DNA of 64,000 nt from Ornithinibacillus massiliensis (GTDB lineage: Bacteria > Bacillota > Bacilli > Bacillales > Amphibacillaceae). The stretch covers positions 434,001 to 498,000 of the forward strand of contig NZ_JAGXBY010000002.1 in assembly GCF_018310345.1 (NCBI RefSeq). Direction: 5' to 3'. The translations under genes and the position numbers were made by a program. The notes under the pieces were generated by a model, which did no database searches, was not told the origin of the DNA, and worked only from the letters and a program-made list of their open reading frames with translations. Shown here in pieces: positions 26,592 through 36,071 of this stretch (within the stretch, counting starts at the first letter, position 1; the number at the start of each line of letters is the position of its first letter).

Positions 26592-26743
26592 CCCTATTCC
26601 CCCCGTTACAACATCGGCATCATTTCATTACATATAGTGCTTACTACTTATACGATTTACATCTATAAAAGTTACATACTTATTCTACAACATTTCTTCT
26701 CAAGGGAATGAGCTTGGTTACGATAAGAAGTAGAATAAAAGAA

Positions 26744-26771
26744 GGAAGTCTTTCCATAATAGAAGACTTCC
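26744..26771 (-). terminator. terminator of the BceRSAB-like operon
   Basis: Stem GGAAGTCTT / AAGACTTCC with a short loop, followed on the minus strand by TTCTTTTATT. It lies 9-36 bases after the permease stop. Confidence 0.8.
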
Positions 26772-26779
26772 CCCTTTTG

Positions 26780-28777
26780 TCATGACTTTTGATCTCCCAT
26801 AATTTCCTTCATAAAACGATGCTTCGCTAGAAGATAATAGGCAATCTGTAATACAAAATAAAAAACCGCAACAATCATAAAATTCACCGTAAATAATGGG
26901 TTATCAACGATTCCCCCTGCATCTTTCGCAAAAATAGCAACATAACTAAAGGCAATACCCAAGCCTAACAACGGTGCTAAAAAGAATAGCAAACGCAACT
27001 CTTTTGCTAAAACCTTTCGTATTTCTTTTTTCGTCATACCAATTTTATATAACTTATGGAATGTCATTCGCTCTTGATCGATGGATGAAAAGATATTCAA
27101 ATATAACACCATAAACGAAGAAACGAAAAATAGGGCACCAAGAAAGCTAGACATAAAAAATAGAATGCCCCCAGCTTTTCTATTGGAATTATAGACCTCT
27201 ATTTTAGCTTGTGGCTCCAATAACACTTCCTCCGTGCTGTAATCTAACCGAGATAGTAATGGATCTTGTCCTTCTATTCCATTTTGTTTCTTTAATTGTT
27301 CCTTCCATGTCACATATGCATCACCAGATTTTTCCCAGTTAAATAGGTTTAATGCATGAATCGTTGATTTGTACACTTCAAGTTTTTGAGCAATCCGATC
27401 ATAATCATCGGGATGCACAATGAAAAAATTAACCTCATATAAGTTAAGTTGATCAAATACCGGTTCTATAATGGATTGCTTTTCCGTTAACTTGATTTCT
27501 TTTAGAGCAATTGAATATTTCCCTTCCCCATTCTCATGGTCTACATACGGGTCATGATACTCGGGGTTTATGTTATCTAATCGAATCATTTCTCCTGGAG
27601 ATACTTCCACATGTTTCGAATACATTTGATTAAACTGTTCTGCAGAAAGAAAACTATACCGATTGAAATAATCTCCTAGAGGACTTTGTTCAAAGTAATC
27701 TAGGACATCTAAAGTTACATGCTCCTTAATCTCATGATTATCTGTATTAAATAGTTGTTTTAATTCATCATCCGAGATGGCGTTCTTCATAGCTGTCTGC
27801 GCAAAAGATACATCATAAATACGTTGTTCCTCAGCCAATTTCTCTGCAGAAGCGTAGAAATATAGTAACATAGAGGTGTAAAAAATCGTAACCATGGTCA
27901 TCGTAATCAATAGTAATGAAATTCCTTTTACCTGTTTAAACTTATATTCCACATTTGCTAAAAATAACATCCGATTATAATAAACGGATTTTCTCGATCT
28001 CGCGAGCTGTATCAAAAAACTCCCAAAATGGGATATAGTGAAAAACAGACCGCTAAGTAAACTAATTAATCCAACAAGAAGTACTAAACCATCATTTATA
28101 TCGTAATCAGAATTTGAGAAAAAATAATATTGAAAATTGATAGAACCAATAACTAATAGTAGCCCGACTCCACCAAGCAAAGGACTACGAACTTTATTCT
28201 TCTCTGTTACACGATCCTCTTTAAAGATTGTTAAAACTTCTTCTCTTCTAATATCGAGGATAGATTTAGCTACACCAATTGAAAAAACAATTAAAAAGAC
28301 CCCTACCGTTGTAGCAAACATCGTTATATGTAGTTCAAAAGCAATTGATTCCATTTCTAAAACATGCATCAATAACAGAAAGAACAAACGGGAAAAGATA
28401 CTACCTGATAACAGCCCTACTCCTAGTGATAATAGAGCAATGGCGCTATTCTCCAGTAAGAGAACTTTACTAATATCCTTATCCGACATCCCCACCATCA
28501 TAAAGAGTCCAAATTCCTTTTTCCTCCGCTTGATAAAAACCGAATGGGCATAATGGATAAAAAACACCGTAAAGACTATTAATGCAACCGATGGAATCAT
28601 TAAGATAGTAGATAGGGATTCTCCATCCATTTCATTCGCATTCCGAATGCCTTCATTAAAGTACACCGTAGAAAACATAAAGAAAACCATTACTACAAAG
28701 CTATTGCACAGAAAATAGAAGAGATATTTTCTGTAGTTAACCTTCGCCATTTTCCAAACGAGTTCAATGAACGTCAT
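26780..28777 (-). CDS. BceB-like ABC permease (FtsX superfamily), antimicrobial-peptide resistance
   Basis: 665 residues, the usual size of BceB permeases. Ten hydrophobic helices are visible. A large extracellular segment (about residues 310-530) sits between helices 7 and 8, the family's peptide-sensing region. FtsX-like core stretches (KRRKKEFGLFMMVGMSDKDI near residue 83 and HKLYKIGMTKKEIRKVL near 585) are present. BceB proteins remove bacitracin-type or lantibiotic peptides from lipid II cycle targets and signal to the kinase. It overlaps the ATPase gene by 14 bases. Confidence 0.93.
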   Translation of the reverse strand: MTFIELVWKMAKVNYRKYLFYFLCNSFVVMVFFMFSTVYFNEGIRNANEMDGESLSTILMIPSVALIVFTVFFIHYAHSVFIKRRKKEFGLFMMVGMSDKDISKVLLLENSAIALLSLGVGLLSGSIFSRLFFLLLMHVLEMESIAFELHITMFATTVGVFLIVFSIGVAKSILDIRREEVLTIFKEDRVTEKNKVRSPLLGGVGLLLVIGSINFQYYFFSNSDYDINDGLVLLVGLISLLSGLFFTISHFGSFLIQLARSRKSVYYNRMLFLANVEYKFKQVKGISLLLITMTMVTIFYTSMLLYFYASAEKLAEEQRIYDVSFAQTAMKNAISDDELKQLFNTDNHEIKEHVTLDVLDYFEQSPLGDYFNRYSFLSAEQFNQMYSKHVEVSPGEMIRLDNINPEYHDPYVDHENGEGKYSIALKEIKLTEKQSIIEPVFDQLNLYEVNFFIVHPDDYDRIAQKLEVYKSTIHALNLFNWEKSGDAYVTWKEQLKKQNGIEGQDPLLSRLDYSTEEVLLEPQAKIEVYNSNRKAGGILFFMSSFLGALFFVSSFMVLYLNIFSSIDQERMTFHKLYKIGMTKKEIRKVLAKELRLLFFLAPLLGLGIAFSYVAIFAKDAGGIVDNPLFTVNFMIVAVFYFVLQIAYYLLAKHRFMKEIMGDQKS

Positions 28778-29534
28778 GGCTTTTTCCTCCTAAAACTGCA
28801 AGGTTGTCCATAATTTGATCCAAAAACTGTTTCCTGCTTCCCTTTTTATTTATCTGGGAATGAATACGCCCATCTTTAATAAAAATGACTTTTTGGCAAT
28901 AACTAGCTGCAAACACATCATGTGTGACAATTAATATCGTTGTTTGCAATGTAGTAATGATTTCTTCAAAGCATTCCAAAATGGCAGTAGATGATTTAGA
29001 ATCTAGGTTTCCTGTCGGTTCATCGGCTAATATAATATCTGGTTCATTCACCAAAGCCCGTGTAACTGCTGCACGCTGTTGTTGTCCACCAGATACATGA
29101 TATGGATATTTGTTTTGTAAATGGCGGATACCAAATAACTCCATTAATTCGTCTGCTTTTTGTTCCATCTGGCTAGCAGATTTCTTTTCTAATACCATCG
29201 GTAAATAAATATTTTCTTTAATGGTTAAGCTATCCAGTAAATTAAATTCCTGAAACACAAATCCTAGCGTCTTCCTTCTAAATAAAGCAAGCTCCTCCTT
29301 CTCCATGGTGCTTAATTCATCTCCTGCAATACGAACAGAGCCTGCAGAGGGCTTATCTATCCCGCTTAAAATATTCAACAAAGTGGTCTTCCCACTTCCA
29401 GATGGCCCCATAATCGCAACAAACTCACCCTTTTGGATTGATAGATTAATTCCATCCAGTGCTGTTGTTGCTCCTTCTTGTTGATGATCTCCATAAATTT
29501 TCATTAATCGTTCCGTACGTACAATTTCCATTTC
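28764..29534 (-). CDS. BceA-like ABC transporter ATPase
   Basis: 256 residues from ATG 29534 (GGAGG 8 bases upstream). Walker A GPSGSGKTT near residue 42, signature VSGGQQQRAA near 145 and Walker B IILADEPTGNLDS near 165 are perfect. It would power the BceB-like permease. A palindromic response-regulator site lies just upstream, overlapping the end of the kinase gene. Confidence 0.95.
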   Translation of the reverse strand, partial: EMEIVRTERLMKIYGDHQQEGATTALDGINLSIQKGEFVAIMGPSGSGKTTLLNILSGIDKPSAGSVRIAGDELSTMEKEELALFRRKTLGFVFQEFNLLDSLTIKENIYLPMVLEKKSASQMEQKADELMELFGIRHLQNKYPYHVSGGQQQRAAVTRALVNEPDIILADEPTGNLDSKSSTAILECFEEIITTLQTTILIVTHDVFAASYCQKVIFIKDGRIHSQINKKGSRKQFLDQIMDNLAVLGGKSHDVH

Positions 29535-29597
29535 ATCGCCTCCTCTCTGTATACTGTAATAAACTTCCAATAATACAGCCATCGGTTACACTAAAAA

Positions 29598-29619
29598 TAC
29601 CTTACATTTTTGTAAGGTA
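29598..29619 (-). promoter_or_regulatory. BceR-type operator upstream of the ABC genes
   Basis: TACCTTACA (29598-29606), TTTT, TGTAAGGTA (29611-29619): a perfect 9-4-9 palindrome containing TTACA-N4-TGTAA, the published core of BceR/PsdR/YxdJ binding sites. It overlaps the last codons (YLTKM and stop) of the histidine-kinase gene and lies about 64 bases before the ATPase start. A TATTAT -10-like box lies downstream. This would let phosphorylated regulator induce the transporter separately from the two-component genes. Confidence 0.75.
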
Positions 29620-30612
29620 CTGAATTGTGACAGTTGTCCCTTTCTCGACCCCTGATTGAATCGTTAAGCTATGTCCTAATTTCTCGCTAATTCTTCTAGC
29701 TAAATAGAGTCCAATACCGGATGCATTTCGTTCCGTTCGGCCGTTTTCTCCTGTGAAAAATGGTTCAAAAATCCGGTCTATGTCGTAAGAAGGGATGCCG
29801 ATGCCTTGATCGATTATCGAAACCAAACACTTGTCTTCGACTATCTCCATCGAAATCTTGATTTGTTTTCCTTTCCCACCAGAATATTTAATCGCATTGG
29901 ACAGAAATTGATCGATCAATATTTTATTCCACTTTTTATCTGTTAGGACGTATAACGAATCATAGGAACACTCCATAACAGGATAGACGTGATGGTAGAT
30001 GAATTCACTTTTACGTTCATTAATAGCCTCCCGAAACGAGGCAACAAGATCAACCGCACGAACCTCTAGGTCATTTTCAAAACGTTGCATTCGAATCATC
30101 GTGAGACCTTGCTCTATCCTTATTTGCAATCTATTATTTTCTTGCTTTAATCTCGTGATATACTCCTCTTCTTTCCCTCGTTCATCAGTATGACGCTCCA
30201 TGATAAGTTCCATCACAGAAACAGGTGTTTTCAAATGATGAATCCAATGCGATAAGAACGCCATATCTTCCTTATGCTGTTCCACTAATGTGCTATGTAT
30301 TGCCTTTGCTTGACGATTGTTTTTATCAATTAGTTGCTTCACACGTGTTTGTTCTATTGTCATTGGATGAATTTCTGCATATTCATCCTCCAATAAGAGC
30401 CTAATACGTTTATGGAACTGATAATACTTCGCTCCATCCAAGCACATAATCACAACTAGAAAAAAGACGCCAATACCGAATGGATAAAAGAATTCCTTCT
30501 CCATCGGATCACTTAAATAATTAAATAAAATGATCGTTACGATACTTAACAAATAAGAAATGAGCAGTAATGTTCGATCTTTGACATAATCTCTCAGAAT
30601 AGATTTACTCAT
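29602..30612 (-). CDS. BceS-like intramembrane-sensing histidine kinase
   Basis: 336 residues. Two closely spaced helices near the N-terminus with almost no extracellular loop mark an intramembrane-sensing kinase. The H-box is FLSHWIHHLKTPVSV near residue 125, followed by N, G1 (IIDQGIGIPS) and G2 (GIGLYLAR) boxes. Such kinases detect peptide antibiotics through the BceAB transporter rather than directly. The start ATG overlaps the regulator's stop. Confidence 0.93.
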   Translation of the reverse strand: MSKSILRDYVKDRTLLLISYLLSIVTIILFNYLSDPMEKEFFYPFGIGVFFLVVIMCLDGAKYYQFHKRIRLLLEDEYAEIHPMTIEQTRVKQLIDKNNRQAKAIHSTLVEQHKEDMAFLSHWIHHLKTPVSVMELIMERHTDERGKEEEYITRLKQENNRLQIRIEQGLTMIRMQRFENDLEVRAVDLVASFREAINERKSEFIYHHVYPVMECSYDSLYVLTDKKWNKILIDQFLSNAIKYSGGKGKQIKISMEIVEDKCLVSIIDQGIGIPSYDIDRIFEPFFTGENGRTERNASGIGLYLARRISEKLGHSLTIQSGVEKGTTVTIQYLTKM

Positions 30613-31312
30613 CACTATCACCCATTATTGGGTACTCAAGCATATAACCTACCCCGCGTTTACTTTTAATCATCGTATCTGGTAGTCCAACTGCCACTAA
30701 CTTCTGCTTGATTCTCGACATATTAACCGTTAATGTATTATCATCAACAAAGGTAATATCATCCCAGACTTCTTCAATTAATTCCTCTCTCGTCAAAAAT
30801 TTCCCATGATAATCGATCAATTTCTTTAGGAGTTTATATTCATTTTTACTTAACTCTTCATGAATACCTTTATGGCTCATCGTTAGCTTCTGACTATCGA
30901 TACATAAACCTTCCACACAACAAATACTAGTATCGGAATGTGCATACTCACCATACACTCTACGGATGGTAGCTTTTACTTTGGATAATAATTTGTCAAA
31001 CGTAAAAGGCTTTGTAATGTAGTCATCTGCTCCAAATTCTATAGCCATGATTTGATCCACATCATCACTTTTGGCTGAAATCATAATGATAGGCACATTA
31101 GAATGTTTACGCAAACTGTGACATAAAAAATATCCATCAAAATATGGTAAATGAATATCTAAAAGAACAAGATCGGGATTATACTCTAAAAAATCTTTGG
31201 TTACGTTTTTAAAATCCGTTTGTATCATCACTTCATAGTTATGTTCCTCAAGTGATTCTTTCATCAATGATCGTAATTCATAATCATCTTCCACTATGAA
31301 CACTTTGTACAC
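30605..31312 (-). CDS. BceR-like OmpR-family response regulator
   Basis: 235 residues. Receiver domain with phospho-acceptor Asp in LVLLDIHLP near residue 52, conserved Lys in YITKPFTFDKLL near 103, and a C-terminal winged helix (TREELIEEVWDD, VNMSRIKQKL). GTG start with a GGGAGAGGG site. It is the first gene of an operon regulator-kinase-ATPase-permease, the standard Bce order. Confidence 0.93.
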   Translation of the reverse strand: MYKVFIVEDDYELRSLMKESLEEHNYEVMIQTDFKNVTKDFLEYNPDLVLLDIHLPYFDGYFLCHSLRKHSNVPIIMISAKSDDVDQIMAIEFGADDYITKPFTFDKLLSKVKATIRRVYGEYAHSDTSICCVEGLCIDSQKLTMSHKGIHEELSKNEYKLLKKLIDYHGKFLTREELIEEVWDDITFVDDNTLTVNMSRIKQKLVAVGLPDTMIKSKRGVGYMLEYPIMGDSDE

Positions 31313-31441
31313 AATTTTCCCTCTCCCTTAGCGACTAGATTAATACGAAGGGTATTCTACTAGCTAACTAGCTATCTCTCTTTCTAACTACTTCAAAACT
31401 TACAGTTACAACTATATCATTTGGTTATAGCGATGCAAAAT

Positions 31442-31467
31442 GAAAAAAGACCATCAATCGATGATCC
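31442..31467 (-). terminator. hairpin terminator of the two-module VOC gene
   Basis: Stem GATCATC / GATGGTC with loop GATT, followed on the minus strand by TTTTTTCATTTT. Fourth example of the GATCATC-core hairpin. Confidence 0.7.
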
Positions 31468-31518
31468 TTAGTTTCATTTCGTTAGCTTTTTCAATGAGCT
31501 GGTAGTATTATGATTCTC

Positions 31519-32205
31519 CTATTGTCCCTTATAAACCTCTAAAACATGCTCAGAGGTTACAACTATTTTACTATTAGTTGCGGTTACTATTTCCATGGGG
31601 TATGTAGCGGATAATTTATCAGAAAATATCCATTCCCTACCAGGCTGATTTAGTATTATAAATATTCCCTTTGATCTATCTCCCATAAAGTTAAGGGATG
31701 TTGAAGATAAAGGAGCATTATCTCGTTCATGAATACCAATCGTCATTAGTTTTTTCCCAGCACTTATAGCATCCTCCATGGTAAGTCCAATTTCACTAAT
31801 ATTTACTATTCCTTCTTCAATGGAAAAAGGCTCCTCACCCTTTTTGGATATGGAATGTCTTGAAATGAACTCCACAATGTTACCTGCAGGATCATAAAAA
31901 TATAAAGCATGAGCTGGTAGGTTAGAAAAAAATGCTTCGTCTTCTTCTTCCCTTGTATTCAATTCTACTCTTTCTTTAACCCATGATTTCGCTTCAACAA
32001 ACTTATTAGCTAGAATGTTAAAAGCAAAATGATAATATGGATTGCCTTTTACACTTTCAGAAGTAAACTCCAGTTGGCTTGTACCAACTCTAATACGAAA
32101 ACTATACTCATCCTCCCTAACTAAAGGAAACCCGAACATATCGACGTAGAAGGCTCTCATTTCTTTTATATGACGTGTTTGGAGTGTCAATGATTTGATT
32201 TCCAC
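31519..32205 (-). CDS. VOC-superfamily protein with two modules
   Basis: About 228 residues from GTG 32205. The first VOC module spans ~1-115 (LTLQTRHIKEMRAFYVDMFG ... FYDPAGNIVEFISR). The second (~125-228) is more divergent but ends similarly. Two modules in one chain give a complete dioxygenase/glyoxalase-type active site. Substrate unknown. The GTG follows GAGG with spacing near 11; 32217 is an alternative. Confidence 0.82.
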   Translation of the reverse strand: MEIKSLTLQTRHIKEMRAFYVDMFGFPLVREDEYSFRIRVGTSQLEFTSESVKGNPYYHFAFNILANKFVEAKSWVKERVELNTREEEDEAFFSNLPAHALYFYDPAGNIVEFISRHSISKKGEEPFSIEEGIVNISEIGLTMEDAISAGKKLMTIGIHERDNAPLSSTSLNFMGDRSKGIFIILNQPGREWIFSDKLSATYPMEIVTATNSKIVVTSEHVLEVYKGQ

Positions 32206-32399
32206 TATGTAATACACCTCTTTTCTCGTAACTCTTTGGGAATTAGTATAGTTTATATAGATGAATTTTTAAAATACTATTTTTATATTGGAACATATAA
32301 GTAAAACTTATTACAAAATAGTAGATTTATAAGTAGATAGAACTAACAAACATCGGTGTTTCGTTACATTACAATTTTCCTTATGTTTGCTAGTAAAAT

Positions 32400-32876
32400 T
32401 TATAAATCCAAATTAAAAATAAACTGTTCACCAATCCGACCAATTTTTCTCCTACCCGTATCCTTAAACCCTACTTTTGAGTATAATTTCTGAGCGGGAA
32501 AATTTTTATGATTAACCGCTAATACAATTTCATCGCAGCTAGGAAATTCACTTTTAACAAAATCGCGTAGAAGGAGCATTGCTTGTTTAGCATATCCTTT
32601 ACCTTGCTCAGCATAATTAACAGACAGTGTCGTTAATAACATAGCATTGGGATTATTTGAATACTCCTTTATCCGATCAGTGGAGTGTAATAGAAAGAAA
32701 CCAACTGGCTTATTTCCACATAGTAAGACAATACGATGCTGCCCTTCCTTCACTACCTTATATTTAGATGGTAATGCCGTAAATTGTGCTTGTTCTTCAG
32801 GAAGTTCAAAAGTAGCTAATTCCTTCATATGCTCATTCGAAAAATGCTCCAACTTAACTTCATCTATTGATTGCAT
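32400..32876 (-). CDS. GNAT-family N-acetyltransferase
   Basis: 158 residues. Motif A EQGKGYAKQAMLLLRD near residue 98 and motif B AQKLYSKVGFKDTGRRKIG near 133 are typical. ATG 32876 lies 9 bases after GGAGGG. Substrate unknown. Confidence 0.9.
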   Translation of the reverse strand: MQSIDEVKLEHFSNEHMKELATFELPEEQAQFTALPSKYKVVKEGQHRIVLLCGNKPVGFFLLHSTDRIKEYSNNPNAMLLTTLSVNYAEQGKGYAKQAMLLLRDFVKSEFPSCDEIVLAVNHKNFPAQKLYSKVGFKDTGRRKIGRIGEQFIFNLDL

Positions 32877-33017
32877 AAACAAAATCCCTCCTCATCTATT
32901 TAAATTACTGTTTGCGTCCATCTAATACCAACAACTATATGACATTAACCTCCGTTTCTTCTTTTGAAATAAGCTGATTATAAGAGGCGATCATTCATCA
33001 TATTTACCAATTGTACC

Positions 33018-33686
33018 TTAGTAGAAAACAGTTACTAGCAAATTATACAAAGAATGAAGAATAATGACAGACCAAAGCGAATTACTCTTTTTATACACAA
33101 ATCCAAAAATAATCCCCATTACAAAGACATTTAATATAGAACCTAAAACATAAGGGAATCCGAACATATCTTTATAAAACCAAATAGGGAAATGAATCGA
33201 TACAAAGAGTAAAGCTGTAATGGCATTCGCTACCCAAAATCGAAATGAATCCATAAGTTTTCTTAATATAAACCCCCTAAAGACAATTTCCTCGGTTATT
33301 CCAACTAATAGAATTGTATTAAGCCATTGGTTAAACCCTAATTGAAAATCAACTTGCTCTAAAACAGAAAAGTTTACTACTACAAAATAGAATATGAAAA
33401 CGACAGATCCCCATCCGGCCCATTTCAAACCTTTTCTATCGTTTTGACGTAACCTTAAATAGGAAAATGCATTTCTTTGTTCTATCAGTCTAATTAAATA
33501 TATAACTGGAACGATCCAGATTACTATTTTAACTATGGCTGATACTAATGTTCTCGGTATAGAATCTAACAAATCTAAATATTGAACTAACCATATCTCT
33601 CTAATACACCATAGGATAAAGAATATTATGAAATACACCCAGATATAATTTTTATTTACACTTGAGTTTATTAGAAGCTCCCCCAT
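33018..33686 (-). CDS. CPBP-family intramembrane metalloprotease (Abi/CAAX-like)
   Basis: 222 residues, about six to eight hydrophobic helices. The catalytic motifs are EEIVFRGFILRKL near residue 132 and SIHFPIW near 166, with a later N-terminal-helix H/N motif (HSLYNLL). In Firmicutes, CPBP proteins are found with bacteriocin immunity, among other roles. No direct link to the azole-peptide operon is visible here. Start choice is uncertain. Confidence 0.88.
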   Translation of the reverse strand: MGELLINSSVNKNYIWVYFIIFFILWCIREIWLVQYLDLLDSIPRTLVSAIVKIVIWIVPVIYLIRLIEQRNAFSYLRLRQNDRKGLKWAGWGSVVFIFYFVVVNFSVLEQVDFQLGFNQWLNTILLVGITEEIVFRGFILRKLMDSFRFWVANAITALLFVSIHFPIWFYKDMFGFPYVLGSILNVFVMGIIFGFVYKKSNSLWSVIILHSLYNLLVTVFY

Positions 33687-33745
33687 TTCTCTTATAAAAT
33701 CATGCCTCTCTTACTTCATGAATTCTACAAAATAATAATAGTTTA

Positions 33746-34480
33746 TTATGATTCTACCAGTACAAAGAATTCTTTCAACTCCTTTAGAAGATTTTCTATG
33801 TTAGGTTCAAATATATTATGATCGGAATCCTCCAATACAACTAAGTTAGAATTTGGAAATCTCTCCAAATATTGATTGCTATCTTTTGGTGATAGTAGTG
33901 ACCCAGTTTTCCCACCTCGAATAATAAGAACAGGACACAGAATATTGCCTAATCTATCCCAAAATGATACTTGCTTTGATTCTCTTTGAATTCCATATAA
34001 TGAATGTATTTTCATCCTTCCTGGTAAAGGCTTACCTCTCCAAATAGGTAAAGCGGTAAATTGCTCTACCCAATTAGTCGGGAGTTGGGAGTGATAAGCA
34101 GGATAATCCCCCAACACTAGACCTTTAATTGAATTTAAATTGCTTAGAGCATACCCTAATGTGTAGGAAACTCCTCTTGAATAGCCCATAATGATCAATT
34201 CATTTATTTTAAGGTGTTTAATCACTGCATCAATATCACTTATATGATCTTCTAACGTATATCCTACTTCAGGATCATCGCTTTTTCCCCTTCCTCTTAG
34301 CGAAATTGCAATACATCTCCTAGGATATAGCGATTGAATTAGAGGAATATAATCTTCTGCGGACTCTGAAAGACCTGGAACGATAACGAAAGGTGTTTCG
34401 TTTTTTGTTGAATTTGACTTGCTGTCTATAAATTCAATTAATGTACCTTTATTACTTACTAGATTACTATCCATTTTCAC
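33746..34480 (-). CDS. alpha/beta hydrolase
   Basis: 244 residues. Oxyanion segment FVIVPGLSES near residue 31, nucleophile elbow MGYSRGV near 100, and the catalytic His in DSDHNIF near 224 give the classic fold. Its substrate (ester, lactone or epoxide) is unknown. It begins with GTG 34480 or ATG 34474; GGGGAG is suitably placed for either. Confidence 0.88.
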   Translation of the reverse strand: MKMDSNLVSNKGTLIEFIDSKSNSTKNETPFVIVPGLSESAEDYIPLIQSLYPRRCIAISLRGRGKSDDPEVGYTLEDHISDIDAVIKHLKINELIIMGYSRGVSYTLGYALSNLNSIKGLVLGDYPAYHSQLPTNWVEQFTALPIWRGKPLPGRMKIHSLYGIQRESKQVSFWDRLGNILCPVLIIRGGKTGSLLSPKDSNQYLERFPNSNLVVLEDSDHNIFEPNIENLLKELKEFFVLVES

Positions 34481-34835
34481 TCATACTCCCCTTTTTATTA
34501 TTTTGCAAATAAATTCCATTTAAATATGAAAAATTCCTTCTATTTTCTAGAATTGTTTGTGGGCGAACGTGTAGTAATACAAAATGTAAACATATAGAGT
34601 TTTTTGTTCATTATTTCGTTTTTTCCACTCCTTTTATTTTCATATTTTTTGAAAGTATACTGTTATTACTTCGTAGAGTAATTTAAAATTAATCATAGCG
34701 TAATTTTAATTGAAATAATTAGATATTTCAATTATTATATATAAGAGGTCAGTAATCAGTAATAAATAACATAGCCAATCTTCTTTTATTTCTAATACGT
34801 AGTAGAATTTGCAGTGTTTTTAACAAAGAATACTT

Positions 34836-34889
34836 GCAAGCTTGCTTGTGACAACCGTTTCTACATTTTTAGGTAAGGTAAGTACCTTA
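34836..34889 (+). promoter_or_regulatory. two palindromes upstream of the formamidase-type gene
   Basis: The 34481-34956 interval holds no gene. Two palindromes stand out: GCAAGCTTGC at 34836-34845 and TAAGGTA-AG-TACCTTA at 34874-34889. Both lie within 125 bases of the start at 34957, where a repressor or activator would bind. No promoter boxes are convincing. Confidence 0.35.
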
Positions 34890-34956
34890 TTATCTCTCAA
34901 AAAAATTAGCGTTACGAAAACTTTACAATCATATTTTTAGAAGGAGGTTTTCAATT

Positions 34957-35913
34957 ATGACAAAAATTCACCAATTAAGCCCGAGTTCTAAATCACTCCA
35001 CGGCTTCTTCAGTAAAGATTTAGAACCTGCATTAGAAATAGATTCAGGAGATACCGTTCATTTTAAAACACTGGACAGTGCATGGGGTGTTGCGAAACGG
35101 AAAGCAATAGGTGAACCTAGAGAAAGATTTAGCGATGTTCAGCCACACCGGATACCTAAGGGGTTTGGTCATTCATTAATTGGTCCTATCAATATTAAGC
35201 AAGCAAGCCCAGGGCAAACTTTAGAAGTTCAGATTAATGAAATTATACCTGGGTTGTGGGGATGGACTTCAGCAGGTGGGTTCCCTAGCTACTGGAATCA
35301 GAGATTAGGAATGGTTGAAGAAAAAGAAGTAATGTTAGACTTTGAATTAGATACTAATCAAATGATTGGAAAAAGCCAATTTGGAAATTTTGATTTCACA
35401 GTAAAGCTGACTCCCTTCATGGGAATTATGGGTATGCCACCGTCTACACCAGGACAACATACCACCATTTCACCCCGGTCAACCGGAGGAAATATTGACT
35501 GCAAAGAGTTACAAGCCGGTAGCATATTGTATTTACCAATTGAAGTAGAGGGCGGTTTGTTTTCTACAGGAGATGGGCATGCTGCACAAGGAGATGGTGA
35601 AGTTAGTGGTCCCGCATTAGAATGTCCTATGGAAAAAGTCAGTTTGACATTTAATGTTTTAGACGATTTTCCAATACAAAGACCTATGGCTAAAACTAAG
35701 GATGGATGGCTTACGATGGCATTTCACGAAAACCTAGAGGAAGCAATGTGGATTGCTTTAGATGACATGCTACAACTTATATCAAATTTATACAATATAT
35801 CTCGAACAGAAGCATACGCATATGCTTCGTTAGTTGTTGACTTAAGAGTTACCCAAATCGTAAATACTGCAAAAGGAGTTCATGCATTTCTTCCGTTTGA
35901 TGCATTAAGATAG
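34957..35913 (+). CDS. acetamidase/formamidase-family amidohydrolase
   Basis: 318 residues of the FmdA/AmdA family, which hydrolyses formamide or acetamide to ammonium and the acid. Conserved stretches are HFKTLDSAWGV near residue 32, GPINIKQASPGQTL near 75, MPPSTPGQHTT near 158, GGNIDCKEL near 176, STGDGHAAQGDGEV near 203 and the ASLVVDLRVTQIVN close. Strong AGAAGGAGG site. Monocistronic on the plus strand. A role in nitrogen scavenging is likely; the substrate is inferred from family. Confidence 0.92.
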   Translation: MTKIHQLSPSSKSLHGFFSKDLEPALEIDSGDTVHFKTLDSAWGVAKRKAIGEPRERFSDVQPHRIPKGFGHSLIGPINIKQASPGQTLEVQINEIIPGLWGWTSAGGFPSYWNQRLGMVEEKEVMLDFELDTNQMIGKSQFGNFDFTVKLTPFMGIMGMPPSTPGQHTTISPRSTGGNIDCKELQAGSILYLPIEVEGGLFSTGDGHAAQGDGEVSGPALECPMEKVSLTFNVLDDFPIQRPMAKTKDGWLTMAFHENLEEAMWIALDDMLQLISNLYNISRTEAYAYASLVVDLRVTQIVNTAKGVHAFLPFDALR

Positions 35914-36071
35914 TTTACGCCATAAAAATTAATCCTTATTACAAGTAATCAAGTAATCCAATCATTTTTTTGTTATAATTATTTTGACTTTTATGTGAAG
36001 GGACTGAACTATGCGCAGATATCAATATTCCAAACCTCATAATAAAATAATACACATTGGAGGCTAAAATA

